Numbered from the stretch's first letter, positions 1 to 5,658 are shown. The stretch is DNA of 5,709 nt from an uncultured Collinsella sp. (GCA_900544385.1 UQVD01000107.1:1-5709), one strand, 5' to 3'. The notes: generated by a model not told the origin, from the letters alone. Translations and numbers: made by a program.

Positions 1-43
1 ACACTGCATATCGTCGGCAGCGTCAGATGTGTATAAGAGACAG
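1..43 (+). other. Unremoved Illumina Nextera sequencing adapter (artefact)
   Basis: Positions 11-43 match the Nextera Read 1 transposase adapter: a 14-base primer part (TCGTCGGCAGCGTC, 11-24) followed by the 19-base Tn5 mosaic end AGATGTGTATAAGAGACAG (25-43). The eight bases before it (3-10, ACTGCATA) equal the Nextera i5 index S506/N506 as I remember it, and bases 1-2 (AC) fit the end of the P5 flow-cell oligo. The stretch is therefore library sequence joined to genomic DNA at position 44. Any reading frame crossing position 43, such as one starting at 29, is chimeric. It also shows that the window begins at a contig end assembled from short reads. Confidence 0.98.
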
Positions 44-55
44 GGCGGGGTGGGC

Positions 56-1237
56 TTACTGAAGCGAGCGAGCGCGTTCGATGGCGTAGGCGAGCGACAG
101 CTGCTCCATCTCCGGGGCGCATTTGTAGCTCAGTCCGGTGAGAGCTGTCACCTTATCGAGGCGATATCGAATTGTGTTCGGGTGCTGGCTGGTCTGCTTG
201 GCGGTTTGCTCGATACGTCGGTCGTTCTCGATGAATGCGGCGAGCGTTGATTCCAGTTCGCTGCCATGCTCGCTGTCGTGCTCGCGTATCGGCGAGAGAA
301 TCGCCTCCGAGAACGATCGCATCTCCGGGGTTTCCGCAAAAGGCATCACGGTTTTCAGGATGCCGAGCCGCGTATAGCGGACGGGACCCTCGGCTCGTTG
401 ACAAGATAGGCGCTGTGCGTAAATCGCCTGCGAGATCGCCTGCGCCACCGCCTCGTCTCCAAACAGAATATCGCTGATGCCGAGCCCTTCCGCTCCGCCA
501 TCGATGTCGCTAGCCTCGATGAGCTCCGTGAGCGCCTGCACGATTCGCTCTACATCGAGCGTCTGTTCCGAGTCACTTGTCGCTACGAATAACAAACCTC
601 CGTCGTAGGGTGCCAGCATGTTGTGGCATCCGGCGAGGGTCGATTTTGCACAGAGACGTTCGATTTGCAAAAACGTACGCGGGTCGAGGGGCTCTGCAAA
701 CGATGCGAACAGGGCGACCGCTTCGTCCAGAAATGACGGGTTGAGACCTCGGATGCGTCGGCAGATGGACTCGGGCGATACGTCTGTCCTCAGGGCATCG
801 ATCTCGCGCTGCGCGAAGTCGATGGACGCGAGCTGCTCGATATGCCGTTTGACCTCATAGATGATGCTGTCAAAGAACAGTGAGTCGTCGGTCGTGAGAA
901 AGACCGGGTAGTGCCGCGCGTTGGCGTAGCGGATGGCTTGGTCGGGAATCGGGATGTGCAGGACGTTTTTGATGATGAGACCGCTCGTTCCCTTGGCGAC
1001 GAGGTATTTCACGGCTTCAGTGATAAGGTACGGGTCGTCCTTCGCATAGAGGAAAGTGCTGAGGATGATCTCGTCTGAGCTGAAGTTGACGCGCTGGTAC
1101 TTGTTCTTGAGGCCGGGCATGAGTTCATAATCGAGGATCCCGACGCCAGAGACGGCACGCGAGACGCCATCGCTGCCGGCGATTAGACGGACTGACCCCT
1201 CATATTCCCGTGAGAAGTCCGAGATGGTGTATAGCAT
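56..1237 (-). CDS. PucR family transcriptional regulator
   Basis: A 393-residue cytoplasmic DNA-binding regulator. Residues about 3-125 look like the N-terminal PucR ligand-sensing domain, with the typical order of a sequence-divergent front (residues 24-40), a DEIILSTF segment near 55-62, and a later Gly/Ile-rich strand (GLIIK, 86-90). Residues about 140-290 fit the degenerate GGDEF-like middle domain of CdaR/PucR proteins, including GISDILFG (253-260) and an RYTRLGIL strand (287-294). Residues about 330-390 form the C-terminal helix-turn-helix, with the hallmark HPNTIRYRL (352-360) followed by a TGL turn. Length is shorter than many PucR proteins (about 400-550) but all three parts are present. 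I chose the ATG at 1237 rather than the GTG at 1246 because AAGGTGAT lies just upstream of that ATG and covers the GTG. The gene is divergent from the enzyme operon, so it probably controls that operon and itself. Family members sense purine or amino-acid metabolites; this ligand is unknown. The stop codon (56-58) lies only 13 bp from the adapter junction, so the gene is complete but its terminator is not seen. Confidence 0.9.
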   Translation of the reverse strand: MLYTISDFSREYEGSVRLIAGSDGVSRAVSGVGILDYELMPGLKNKYQRVNFSSDEIILSTFLYAKDDPYLITEAVKYLVAKGTSGLIIKNVLHIPIPDQAIRYANARHYPVFLTTDDSLFFDSIIYEVKRHIEQLASIDFAQREIDALRTDVSPESICRRIRGLNPSFLDEAVALFASFAEPLDPRTFLQIERLCAKSTLAGCHNMLAPYDGGLLFVATSDSEQTLDVERIVQALTELIEASDIDGGAEGLGISDILFGDEAVAQAISQAIYAQRLSCQRAEGPVRYTRLGILKTVMPFAETPEMRSFSEAILSPIREHDSEHGSELESTLAAFIENDRRIEQTAKQTSQHPNTIRYRLDKVTALTGLSYKCAPEMEQLSLAYAIERARSLQ

Positions 1238-1241
1238 CAGC

Positions 1242-1249
1242 ATCACCTT
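1242..1249 (-). promoter_or_regulatory. Ribosome binding site deciding the PucR-type regulator start
   Basis: On the minus strand the sequence AAGGTGAT (1249-1242) is complementary to the 16S anti-Shine-Dalgarno tail. Its AAGGTG core ends 6 nt before the ATG at 1237-1235. Alternative starts GTG (1246) and ATG (1243) fall inside this motif, so they lack a usable site of their own. Confidence 0.7.
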
Positions 1250-1263
1250 GTAAATAGTTACAA
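1248..1263. repeat. Perfect inverted repeat, candidate operator at the regulator start
   Basis: TTGTAAATAGTTACAA has two perfect 6-bp arms (TTGTAA at 1248-1253, TTACAA at 1258-1263) around a 4-bp centre. It overlaps the first two bases of the regulator's ribosome binding site and lies in the AT-rich divergent region. A further TACAA half-site sits at 1274-1278, 15 bp from the TACAA inside the palindrome (1259-1263). The form and place fit an autoregulatory operator, but binding by the PucR-type protein is inference. Confidence 0.5.
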
Positions 1264-1323
1264 TAAGTACCTGTACAAATAGGATAATCGCACATCCGTA
1301 TGCCTTTGATGCGATAAATAGTT
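1251..1323. repeat. Direct repeat TAAATAGTT, two copies 64 bp apart
   Basis: The 9-mer TAAATAGTT occurs exactly at 1251-1259 and 1315-1323, with a shorter AAATAG at 1277-1282 between them. The first copy runs through the centre of the inverted repeat at 1248-1263. Repeated short sites in a divergent promoter region fit binding of a regulator at two places, though AT-rich DNA gives chance repeats of this size. Apart from these repeats and a weak promoter, the 217-bp region 1238-1454 holds no gene I can support. Confidence 0.35.
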
Positions 1324-1390
1324 CGAATACCTGCTGATAGAACGAAAAATCAGATCGAGAATCGTTGTATATTCCAACAAGAAATGATCC

Positions 1391-1419
1391 TTGGCGGCAT
1401 CGTTACTAAACCGTACAGT
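1391..1419 (+). promoter_or_regulatory. Candidate sigma-70-type promoter for the enzyme operon
   Basis: TTGGCG (1391-1396, 4 of 6 to the -35 consensus) and TACAGT (1414-1419, 4 of 6 to the -10 consensus) are separated by exactly 17 bp. Transcription would start near 1426 and give a leader of about 30 nt before the ribosome binding site and start codon at 1455. Both hexamers are weak, which would suit an activator-dependent promoter, so the call is tentative. Confidence 0.3.
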
Positions 1420-1442
1420 GAAGCAACGTAAAGCTTTCGCTG

Positions 1443-1449
1443 AGAGGAG
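1443..1449 (+). promoter_or_regulatory. Ribosome binding site deciding the cyclodeaminase-family start
   Basis: AGAGGAG lies 5 nt before the ATG at 1455 but only 2 nt before the in-frame ATG at 1452. This favours 1455 as the start, while a third in-frame ATG at 1464 is 14 nt away and less likely. Confidence 0.6.
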
Positions 1450-1454
1450 CGATG

Positions 1455-2486
1455 ATGGGGCAGATGGTGGTGCTATCGGCCGAGGAAGTTTCCAAGGTGC
1501 TGACGATCGAGGATGCGATCGCTGCCGTGGAGGAGGCATATCGCCAGAAGGCAACGGGCAAGGGTGTTGCGTGGCCGATGGTATATGAGCAGTTCGAGCC
1601 CGGTGTGGCCGATATGGATATCCGCTCGGGCGAGTTGGCGGGAAGCGGCCTCTTCGGTCTCAAGCTCACTGCCTGGTTCTCTCAGAATCCCAAAAAGGGG
1701 TTGCCCGAAATCTTTGGCACCACGCTGCTGTGCGACAACGCGACGGGAGAGCCGTTGGCGCTGCTCAATGCCTCCGCCGTCACTGGACTTCGCACCGGTG
1801 CCGCCTCTGCGCTCGGTGCCAAGTGGCTGGCTCGGGCGGATGCGTCCAAACTGCTTGTTGCGGGTGCCGGCCACATGAGCACCTATATGGTGGCGGGCGT
1901 GCTCGCCGCCTGTCCCAAAGTGAGCGAGGTCAAGGTGTGGGAGCCAGTTTCCGATGCCGCGCCCGAGGCCCGCGTCGAGCGCATGCGAGACGAGGTCGCC
2001 CATATCTTGGGCACCTGCGAGCATGCTCGCGAGGCATCCACCTATTCCATCGAGGCGACGGCCGACGGCCAAGGCGCCGCGGCAGAGGCCGACATCATCG
2101 TGACGATCACGCCGGCGACCAAGCCCATCATTCCCGATTCATGGGTGCGTCCTGGTACGCATATCTCCTGCGTCGGTGCCGACATGCCCGGCAAGCAGGA
2201 GCTCGCCTCGGCACTTGTTGCCCGTGCCGCTGTTTACGTCGACGACCGCGAGCAATCGGTCGCGTCCGGTGAGCTGGAGATTCCGGTTGCCGAGGGTGTC
2301 ATCACGCCCGAGGACATCAGAGCGGAGCTCGGCGAAGTCATCGCCGGCACGGCTACGGGGCGTTCGGATGACGAGCAGGTGACGGTGTTCGATACGTCGG
2401 GCATCGCCGTTCAGGACCTTTCGGCATCGAAAATCGCCTACGACCGCGCCATCGAGGCGGGGCTGGGCACCGTGGTGGAACTGTAA
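1455..2486 (+). CDS. Ornithine cyclodeaminase / mu-crystallin family NAD(P)-dependent enzyme
   Basis: A 343-residue soluble enzyme, near the usual 310-350 for the family. Family members include ornithine cyclodeaminase, archaeal-type alanine dehydrogenase and ketimine reductases (mu-crystallin). The N-terminal half of the substrate domain carries the conserved Lys (FGLKL, K70) and the TGLRTGAAS signature (110-118, R113). A Rossmann nucleotide-binding motif GAGHMS is at 137-142, with an acidic residue (E163, in VWEP) at the end of the following strand. GADMPGKQEL (241-250) holds the family aspartate D243 that is catalytic in ornithine cyclodeaminase. The C-terminal FDTSGIAVQDL (312-322) is the family's closing signature. 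The arginine that usually follows a Pro near residue 42 and binds the substrate carboxylate appears to be Met (PM at 41-42), and a nearby MDIRSG segment (54-59) offers R57 instead, so the substrate may differ from ornithine. The aminotransferase follows 24 bp downstream, implying a shared transcript and pathway. Family is sure; the exact reaction is not. Confidence 0.9.
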   Translation: MGQMVVLSAEEVSKVLTIEDAIAAVEEAYRQKATGKGVAWPMVYEQFEPGVADMDIRSGELAGSGLFGLKLTAWFSQNPKKGLPEIFGTTLLCDNATGEPLALLNASAVTGLRTGAASALGAKWLARADASKLLVAGAGHMSTYMVAGVLAACPKVSEVKVWEPVSDAAPEARVERMRDEVAHILGTCEHAREASTYSIEATADGQGAAAEADIIVTITPATKPIIPDSWVRPGTHISCVGADMPGKQELASALVARAAVYVDDREQSVASGELEIPVAEGVITPEDIRAELGEVIAGTATGRSDDEQVTVFDTSGIAVQDLSASKIAYDRAIEAGLGTVVEL

Positions 2487-2493
2487 GAAAGTC

Positions 2494-2503
2494 AAGGAAA
2501 GGA
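2494..2503 (+). promoter_or_regulatory. Tandem ribosome binding site of the aminotransferase
   Basis: AAGGAAAGGA contains two overlapping AGGA cores. The second (2500-2503) ends 7 nt before the ATG at 2511. The whole site lies in the 24-bp gap after the preceding stop codon, consistent with independent, efficient translation within one operon. Confidence 0.6.
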
Positions 2504-2510
2504 AACGACA

Positions 2511-3641
2511 ATGCAGATCAAGGATTTCGCTGTCGAGCAGTGGATGAACGAGTGGGAGACCAAGTGCACCCACAACGTTGCGGAGACGTGCGTCTACTCC
2601 CTCACGCTCGACCAGCTGTTCGAGCTTACGAACACCGACAAGAAGGCGTGGCTCGATAGCCTGTGCTCGCGCCGATTCACCTACGGAGACATCGAGGGGC
2701 AGCCCGGCTTCCTCGAGGGGGTCGCGCGTCTCTATAAGACGGTCGAGCCTGGGCATATCGTGCCCACGCACGGCGCGACCGGTGCTAACTCCCTGGTTAT
2801 TTCCACGCTCGTCGAACCGGGCGATCACGTAGTCTCCGTCAAGCCCACCTACCAGCAGCTTTACTCGATTCCCGAGATGTGCGGCGCGAAGGTCGATATC
2901 CTTCAGCTCGACCGCAAGAACGGCTACCACGTCGACGTCGACGCGCTCGATGCTCTGGTGACCGACGATACCAAGCTCATCTGCATCAATAACCCTGACA
3001 ACCCCACGGGCGCCCTGCTCGACACCGATACGCTCAAGGCGATTGTCGAGGTCGCACGCAAACACGACGCGTGGGTGCTCTGCGACGAGGTCTACCGTCT
3101 GCTTACTCAGACGGATGAGTACTCCGAGTCCGTGATTGACCTGTACGACAAGGCCATCGTTACCGCATCCATGTCCAAGGTCTGGTCGTTCGCCGGCCTG
3201 CGTCTGGGCTGGGCGGTTACCAAGAGCCCGGAGCTCCGTCGCGCGCTGCTCTCGCATCGCGACTACAACCTGATTTCCGCCGGCATATTCAGCGAGTCGG
3301 TGGCGGAGCTGATTCTGGGCAACGCTTCCGTGATCCTTGAGCGCAGCTGTCGCATCGTCCGTCAGAACCTTGCTGTTCTGGAGAAGTGGGTCGAGAGCGA
3401 GCCGCACCTGTCGTTCGTCAAGCCCGAGGCGGGTACCACCGCGCTCGTGTATTACGACTACGACATCGACTCCAGGACGTTCTGCGTCGACATGATTAAG
3501 AAGTCCGGCGCGCTCGTCACCCCGGGCGATTGCTTCGAGGAGCCCAAGAGCATGCGCATCGGCTATGCATATTCCGATAACACCGACGACCTGCAGAAGG
3601 GCCTGGATGCCATCTCTGCGTACATGCGTACGCTCGAGTAG
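2511..3641 (+). CDS. Class I/II PLP-dependent aminotransferase
   Basis: A 376-residue cytoplasmic fold-type I PLP enzyme, typical length for the class. It should move an amino group between an amino acid and a keto acid. In order: YGDIEGQPGFLEG (58-70), the usual Tyr-Gly...Gly-Leu segment at the active-site entrance; TGAN (90-93) for the PLP phosphate; Y114 stacking region; NNPDNPTG (160-167) with the PLP-contacting Asn164; CDEVY (191-195) with Asp192 and Tyr195; SMSK (220-223) with the Schiff-base Lys223; GLRLGW (229-234) with the phosphate-binding Arg231; and MRIGYA (348-353) with the probable carboxylate-binding Arg349. All catalytic residues are present, so it looks active. The N-terminal KDFAVEQWMNEWE and AETCVYSLTLDQL segments recall an uncharacterised branch with some likeness to capreomycidine-synthase-type enzymes, but that is recall rather than a demonstrated match. 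It is the second gene of the operon with the cyclodeaminase-family enzyme and is followed 20 bp later by a terminator. Confidence 0.9.
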   Translation: MQIKDFAVEQWMNEWETKCTHNVAETCVYSLTLDQLFELTNTDKKAWLDSLCSRRFTYGDIEGQPGFLEGVARLYKTVEPGHIVPTHGATGANSLVISTLVEPGDHVVSVKPTYQQLYSIPEMCGAKVDILQLDRKNGYHVDVDALDALVTDDTKLICINNPDNPTGALLDTDTLKAIVEVARKHDAWVLCDEVYRLLTQTDEYSESVIDLYDKAIVTASMSKVWSFAGLRLGWAVTKSPELRRALLSHRDYNLISAGIFSESVAELILGNASVILERSCRIVRQNLAVLEKWVESEPHLSFVKPEAGTTALVYYDYDIDSRTFCVDMIKKSGALVTPGDCFEEPKSMRIGYAYSDNTDDLQKGLDAISAYMRTLE

Positions 3642-3661
3642 AGGCTCGAGGTCGAAGTGAT

Positions 3662-3703
3662 GGGGCCGATCGGTTTAGGACCGGTCGGCCCCTATTTTCT
3701 CTC
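3662..3703 (+). terminator. Rho-independent terminator of the enzyme operon
   Basis: GGGGCCGATCGG (3662-3673) pairs with CCGGTCGGCCCC (3681-3692) over 12 bp with one T-G wobble, plus a closing T-A pair and a 5-nt loop. It is followed at once by TATTTTCTCTC on the plus strand. The stem starts 20 bp after the aminotransferase stop, so the metabolic operon ends here and the two-component genes need their own promoter. Confidence 0.92.
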
Positions 3704-3732
3704 AAGGCTACCGAACACTATTGTCACATTAG

Positions 3733-3770
3733 ATGCCCACGGGGTCGCATCGCTGCGACGCCGTGGGCAT
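3733..3770. repeat. Long interrupted palindrome upstream of the response regulator
   Basis: ATGCCCACGG (3733-3742) and CCGTGGGCAT (3761-3770) are perfect 10-bp inverted arms. After one G-G mismatch, a further 6-bp stem GTCGCA/TGCGAC closes on a 4-nt TCGC loop. No T-run follows on either strand, so it is a poor terminator. CATAAT (3768-3773) overlaps the right arm and could be a -10 hexamer with no good -35, which would place the palindrome over the promoter as an operator. If transcription starts further left (TTGTCA at 3721-3726 is -35-like but lacks a partner), it would instead be an RNA hairpin in the leader. Confidence 0.55.
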
Positions 3771-3801
3771 AATGGTGTGGAAAGTGCAAGTTACGAGAAA
3801 C

Positions 3802-3808
3802 GGGAGGA
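3802..3808 (+). promoter_or_regulatory. Ribosome binding site of the response regulator
   Basis: GGGAGGA sits 3 nt before the ATG at 3812, with its GGAG core ending 5 nt before the start. It is the only strong site in the region and supports this start codon. Confidence 0.6.
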
Positions 3809-3811
3809 CAC

Positions 3812-4483
3812 ATGGCGCTGATCTATGTCGTTGAGGACGACGAGCCCATTCGTCGTGAGCTTGTCGACATCCTTGCCCGCGCCGGTTTTGAGGTTGAGAC
3901 ATGCGGATCGTTTGAGCATGTCTCGCGCGATATTCTCGCCGCCGCGCCCGACCTGGTGCTGCTCGACCTCACGCTTCCCGTCAAGGACGGCCAGCATATC
4001 TGCCACGAGGTTCGCCGCGAATCCGAGGTTCCCATCATCGTCCTCACGTCGCGCACGACCGAGATCGACGAGGTCATGGCCATGACGCTCGGCGCGGACG
4101 ACTTTGTTCCCAAGCCCTATAGCGCCCGTGTGCTCGTGGCGCGCATCAATGCCTTGCTGCGTCGCACCGCGGCGGCGGGCGAGCGCAGCACGCTTGTCCA
4201 CAAGGGCCTGGAGCTCGATCTCGCTCGCTCCATGGTCACCAACATGCAGACCGGTACCAGTACCGAGCTCACCAAAAACGAGCTGCGTATTCTCTCGCTG
4301 CTTCTGAGCCGTGCGGGCAAGATCGTCTCGCGCTCGGCCATCATGCAGGACCTGTGGGACTCCGACGCCTTCGTGGACGACAATACGCTCACCGTCAACA
4401 TCAACCGCCTGCGCACCACGCTCGAAAAAATCGGCATCAAGGGGTATTTGACGACGCACCGCGGCCAGGGCTATTCGGTCTAG
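3812..4483 (+). CDS. OmpR/PhoB-family two-component response regulator
   Basis: A 223-residue cytoplasmic transcription factor. The receiver domain (about 1-118) shows the acidic pocket E8-D9-D10, the phosphoacceptor Asp52 in LLDLTLP, Thr79 in IVLTS, and Lys101 in PKPY, so phosphorylation chemistry is complete. The C-terminal winged helix (about 125-223) contains TELTKNELRIL (151-161) and the recognition helix region DDNTLTVNINRLRTTLE (189-205), ending in the family's RGQGYSV. Length and layout are standard for the family. The tail NTLTVNINRLR is typical of regulators paired with BceS/GraS-like kinases, and the next gene is such a kinase only 9 bp away. The palindrome at 3733-3770 is a possible site for autoregulation. 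Targets are not visible. Confidence 0.95.
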   Translation: MALIYVVEDDEPIRRELVDILARAGFEVETCGSFEHVSRDILAAAPDLVLLDLTLPVKDGQHICHEVRRESEVPIIVLTSRTTEIDEVMAMTLGADDFVPKPYSARVLVARINALLRRTAAAGERSTLVHKGLELDLARSMVTNMQTGTSTELTKNELRILSLLLSRAGKIVSRSAIMQDLWDSDAFVDDNTLTVNINRLRTTLEKIGIKGYLTTHRGQGYSV

Positions 4484-4492
4484 GGGCCGGCT

Positions 4493-5536
4493 ATGTCGTT
4501 CGCCAAATTCTTCAAAGATGCGCTGCTTCCCGTCGCCGTGTGGACGTGCGGCGTGCTGCTGAGCTGCTTTGTGCTGACGGTCGCCGGCGCACCCGTTTCC
4601 ATCGTGGTCGTGGCGGTCGGCGTGTCCTTTATCTTCGGTATGCTCGGCATCGTGGTCGAGTACGCTCGCCGTCGCCGTTTTCTGCGTCAGTTGGAGCGCG
4701 CGGCCGAGGAGCTCGAGAGTCCCGCATGGGTGCAGGAGATGGTGCAATGCCCGACCTATGCCGAGGGCGAGCTCGAGTACGAGGTCTTGCGCCGGGTGGG
4801 CAAGGCGGCATGCGACGAGGTTGCCGAAGGCCGGCGTCAGACCGATGACTATCGCGACTATATCGAGAGCTGGGTCCACGAGGCCAAGCTGCCCCTGGCG
4901 GCGGCTCATCTGATTTTGGAAAATCTGGATGGCAGCGAAGACGACCTGTCGCGTGTGGATGACCTGGGTCGCGAGCTGGCTCGCGTGGAGCGCTATATCG
5001 ACCAGGCGCTGTACTACGCGCGCTCGGAAGTCGTGGAGCGCGACTACTTGATTCGCCGCTGGGATCTCAAGACCCTGGTGACGGGCGCGATTAAGGCCAA
5101 CGCGCGCGAGCTCATCGCGGCGCACGTGGCCCCGGTGTGCGAGAACCTCGACTTCGAGGTCTTTACCGACGAGAAGTGGCTCGAGTTTATTCTGGGCCAG
5201 CTTATTCAGAACAGCATTAAATATGCGCGTGAGGACGGCGCAAAGATCGTGTTTTCGGGTGCGTTGCTGGACGAGGGTCTGGCGAGCGAGCGCATCGAGC
5301 TTACCGTCGCGGACAACGGCTGCGGCGTGAGCGCGGCCGACCTGCCGCGCGTGTTCGAGAAGGGCTTTATCGGCGACAACGGCCGCACCACCAAGCGCGC
5401 AACGGGCATCGGCCTCTACCTGGTGGCGCGCCTGTGCTCCAAGATGGGCATCGACGTCACCGCGGCATCGGAGCCGGGCGAAGGCTTCGTCGTAACATTC
5501 GCCTTCTCAACCAACAAGTTCCAATATTTCGAGTAG
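4493..5536 (+). CDS. Intramembrane-sensing sensor histidine kinase (BceS/GraS-like)
   Basis: A 347-residue membrane kinase. Two hydrophobic helices (about 9-31 and 34-56) are joined by only a few residues (AGAP), so there is practically no extracellular sensor. YARRRRFLRQ (57-66) follows as a positive cytoplasmic anchor. The dimerisation helix has WVHEAKLPLAA (127-137) with phosphoacceptor His129; the VHxxKxP form is typical of the intramembrane-sensing group. The ATPase domain shows the N box QLIQNSIKYA (236-245, N240), the G1 box ADNGCG (273-278), the F box RVFEKGF (286-292) and the G2 box GIGLYL (305-310). In Firmicutes such kinases are usually told of antimicrobial peptides by a BceAB-type transporter; none is visible in the 173 bp after this gene. 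The start has only a weak AGGGG (4482-4486), overlapping the regulator's TAG stop and 6 nt from the ATG, which suggests translational coupling. The signal sensed is unknown. Confidence 0.93.
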   Translation: MSFAKFFKDALLPVAVWTCGVLLSCFVLTVAGAPVSIVVVAVGVSFIFGMLGIVVEYARRRRFLRQLERAAEELESPAWVQEMVQCPTYAEGELEYEVLRRVGKAACDEVAEGRRQTDDYRDYIESWVHEAKLPLAAAHLILENLDGSEDDLSRVDDLGRELARVERYIDQALYYARSEVVERDYLIRRWDLKTLVTGAIKANARELIAAHVAPVCENLDFEVFTDEKWLEFILGQLIQNSIKYAREDGAKIVFSGALLDEGLASERIELTVADNGCGVSAADLPRVFEKGFIGDNGRTTKRATGIGLYLVARLCSKMGIDVTAASEPGEGFVVTFAFSTNKFQYFE

Positions 5537-5540
5537 TCGG

Positions 5541-5562
5541 GCCGTCTTGCGGTGCGGACGGC
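5541..5562 (+). repeat. Short hairpin just after the histidine kinase
   Basis: GCCGTC (5541-5546) and GACGGC (5557-5562) form a perfect 6-bp stem with a 10-nt loop, starting 4 nt after the kinase stop codon. No T-run follows (AATGTTCCC comes next), so it is at best a weak terminator or an RNA 3'-end stabiliser. Confidence 0.35.
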
Positions 5563-5563
5563 A

Positions 5564-5621
5564 ATGTTCCCGAACGTGAACATAGCTAAGGCAATTGGCG
5601 CTATGTTCCCGAACGTGAACA
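5564..5621. repeat. Two exact 19-bp direct repeats of a GTTC/GAAC element
   Basis: ATGTTCCCGAACGTGAACA occurs identically at 5564-5582 and 5603-5621, 39 bp apart start to start. Each copy is internally symmetric: ATGTTC and GAACAT flank an 8-bp centre in the first copy (5564-5583), and GTTC-CC-GAAC-GT-GAAC gives three 4-bp units at 6-bp spacing. This is far too ordered for chance. It may be a regulator site pair or a dispersed extragenic palindromic repeat. With only two copies it is not a CRISPR array. Confidence 0.8.
5578..5608. repeat. 9-bp hairpin joining the two 19-bp repeats
   Basis: GAACATAGC (5578-5586) and GCTATGTTC (5600-5608) are perfect 9-bp inverted arms with a 13-nt loop. The arms use the tail of the first 19-bp repeat and the head of the second, so the block is symmetric as a whole, as in tandem extragenic palindromes. 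Confidence 0.6.
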
Positions 5622-5625
5622 CAAC

Positions 5626-5652
5626 TATGGGGGCTCAAATGAATCCCCCATA
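5626..5652. terminator. G/C hairpin, possible weak terminator
   Basis: TATGGGGG (5626-5633) and CCCCCATA (5645-5652) form a perfect 8-bp stem with an 11-nt loop. On the plus strand ACAAAAGG follows, which is not a T-run. On the minus strand GTTGTGTT follows, which is moderately T-rich, so it could end a leftward gene lying beyond the window. It may equally belong to the repeat block to its left. Confidence 0.35.
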
Positions 5653-5658
5653 ACAAAA

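Noticed and set aside
29..250. A 73-codon plus-strand frame at the left edge
   Set aside because: It starts inside the sequencing adapter and runs antisense to the PucR-type regulator.
2139..3407. A 422-codon open frame on the minus strand under the aminotransferase
   Set aside because: It lies antisense to two well-identified enzymes, its protein has no recognisable domain and is rich in Arg, Val, Asp and Gly as expected for a mirror frame of GC-ended codons.
3721..3749. TTGTCA at 3721 as the -35 box of the two-component operon
   Set aside because: No -10-like hexamer occurs at 16-18 bp; that position falls inside the GC-rich palindrome.
3791..5125. A 444-codon open frame on the minus strand under the two-component genes
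   Set aside because: Same mirror-frame artefact: the opposite strand encodes a textbook response regulator and kinase with every motif intact, and the antisense protein has no family features.
5564..5621. The twin repeats as a CRISPR array
   Set aside because: Only two copies, a 20-bp gap between them, repeat-derived inverted arms in the gap, and no cas genes.
5564..5621. The GAAC/GTTC units as Gram-positive LexA (SOS) boxes
   Set aside because: A LexA box needs GAAC-N4-GTTC; here the units run GTTC-N2-GAAC or GAAC-N2-GAAC, so orientation and spacing are wrong.
5416..5622. A 68-codon minus-strand frame starting with a duplicated MFTFGNIA peptide
   Set aside because: The peptide repeat is simply the translation of the twin 19-bp DNA repeats, and most of the frame overlaps the kinase 3' end; there is no clear ribosome binding site.
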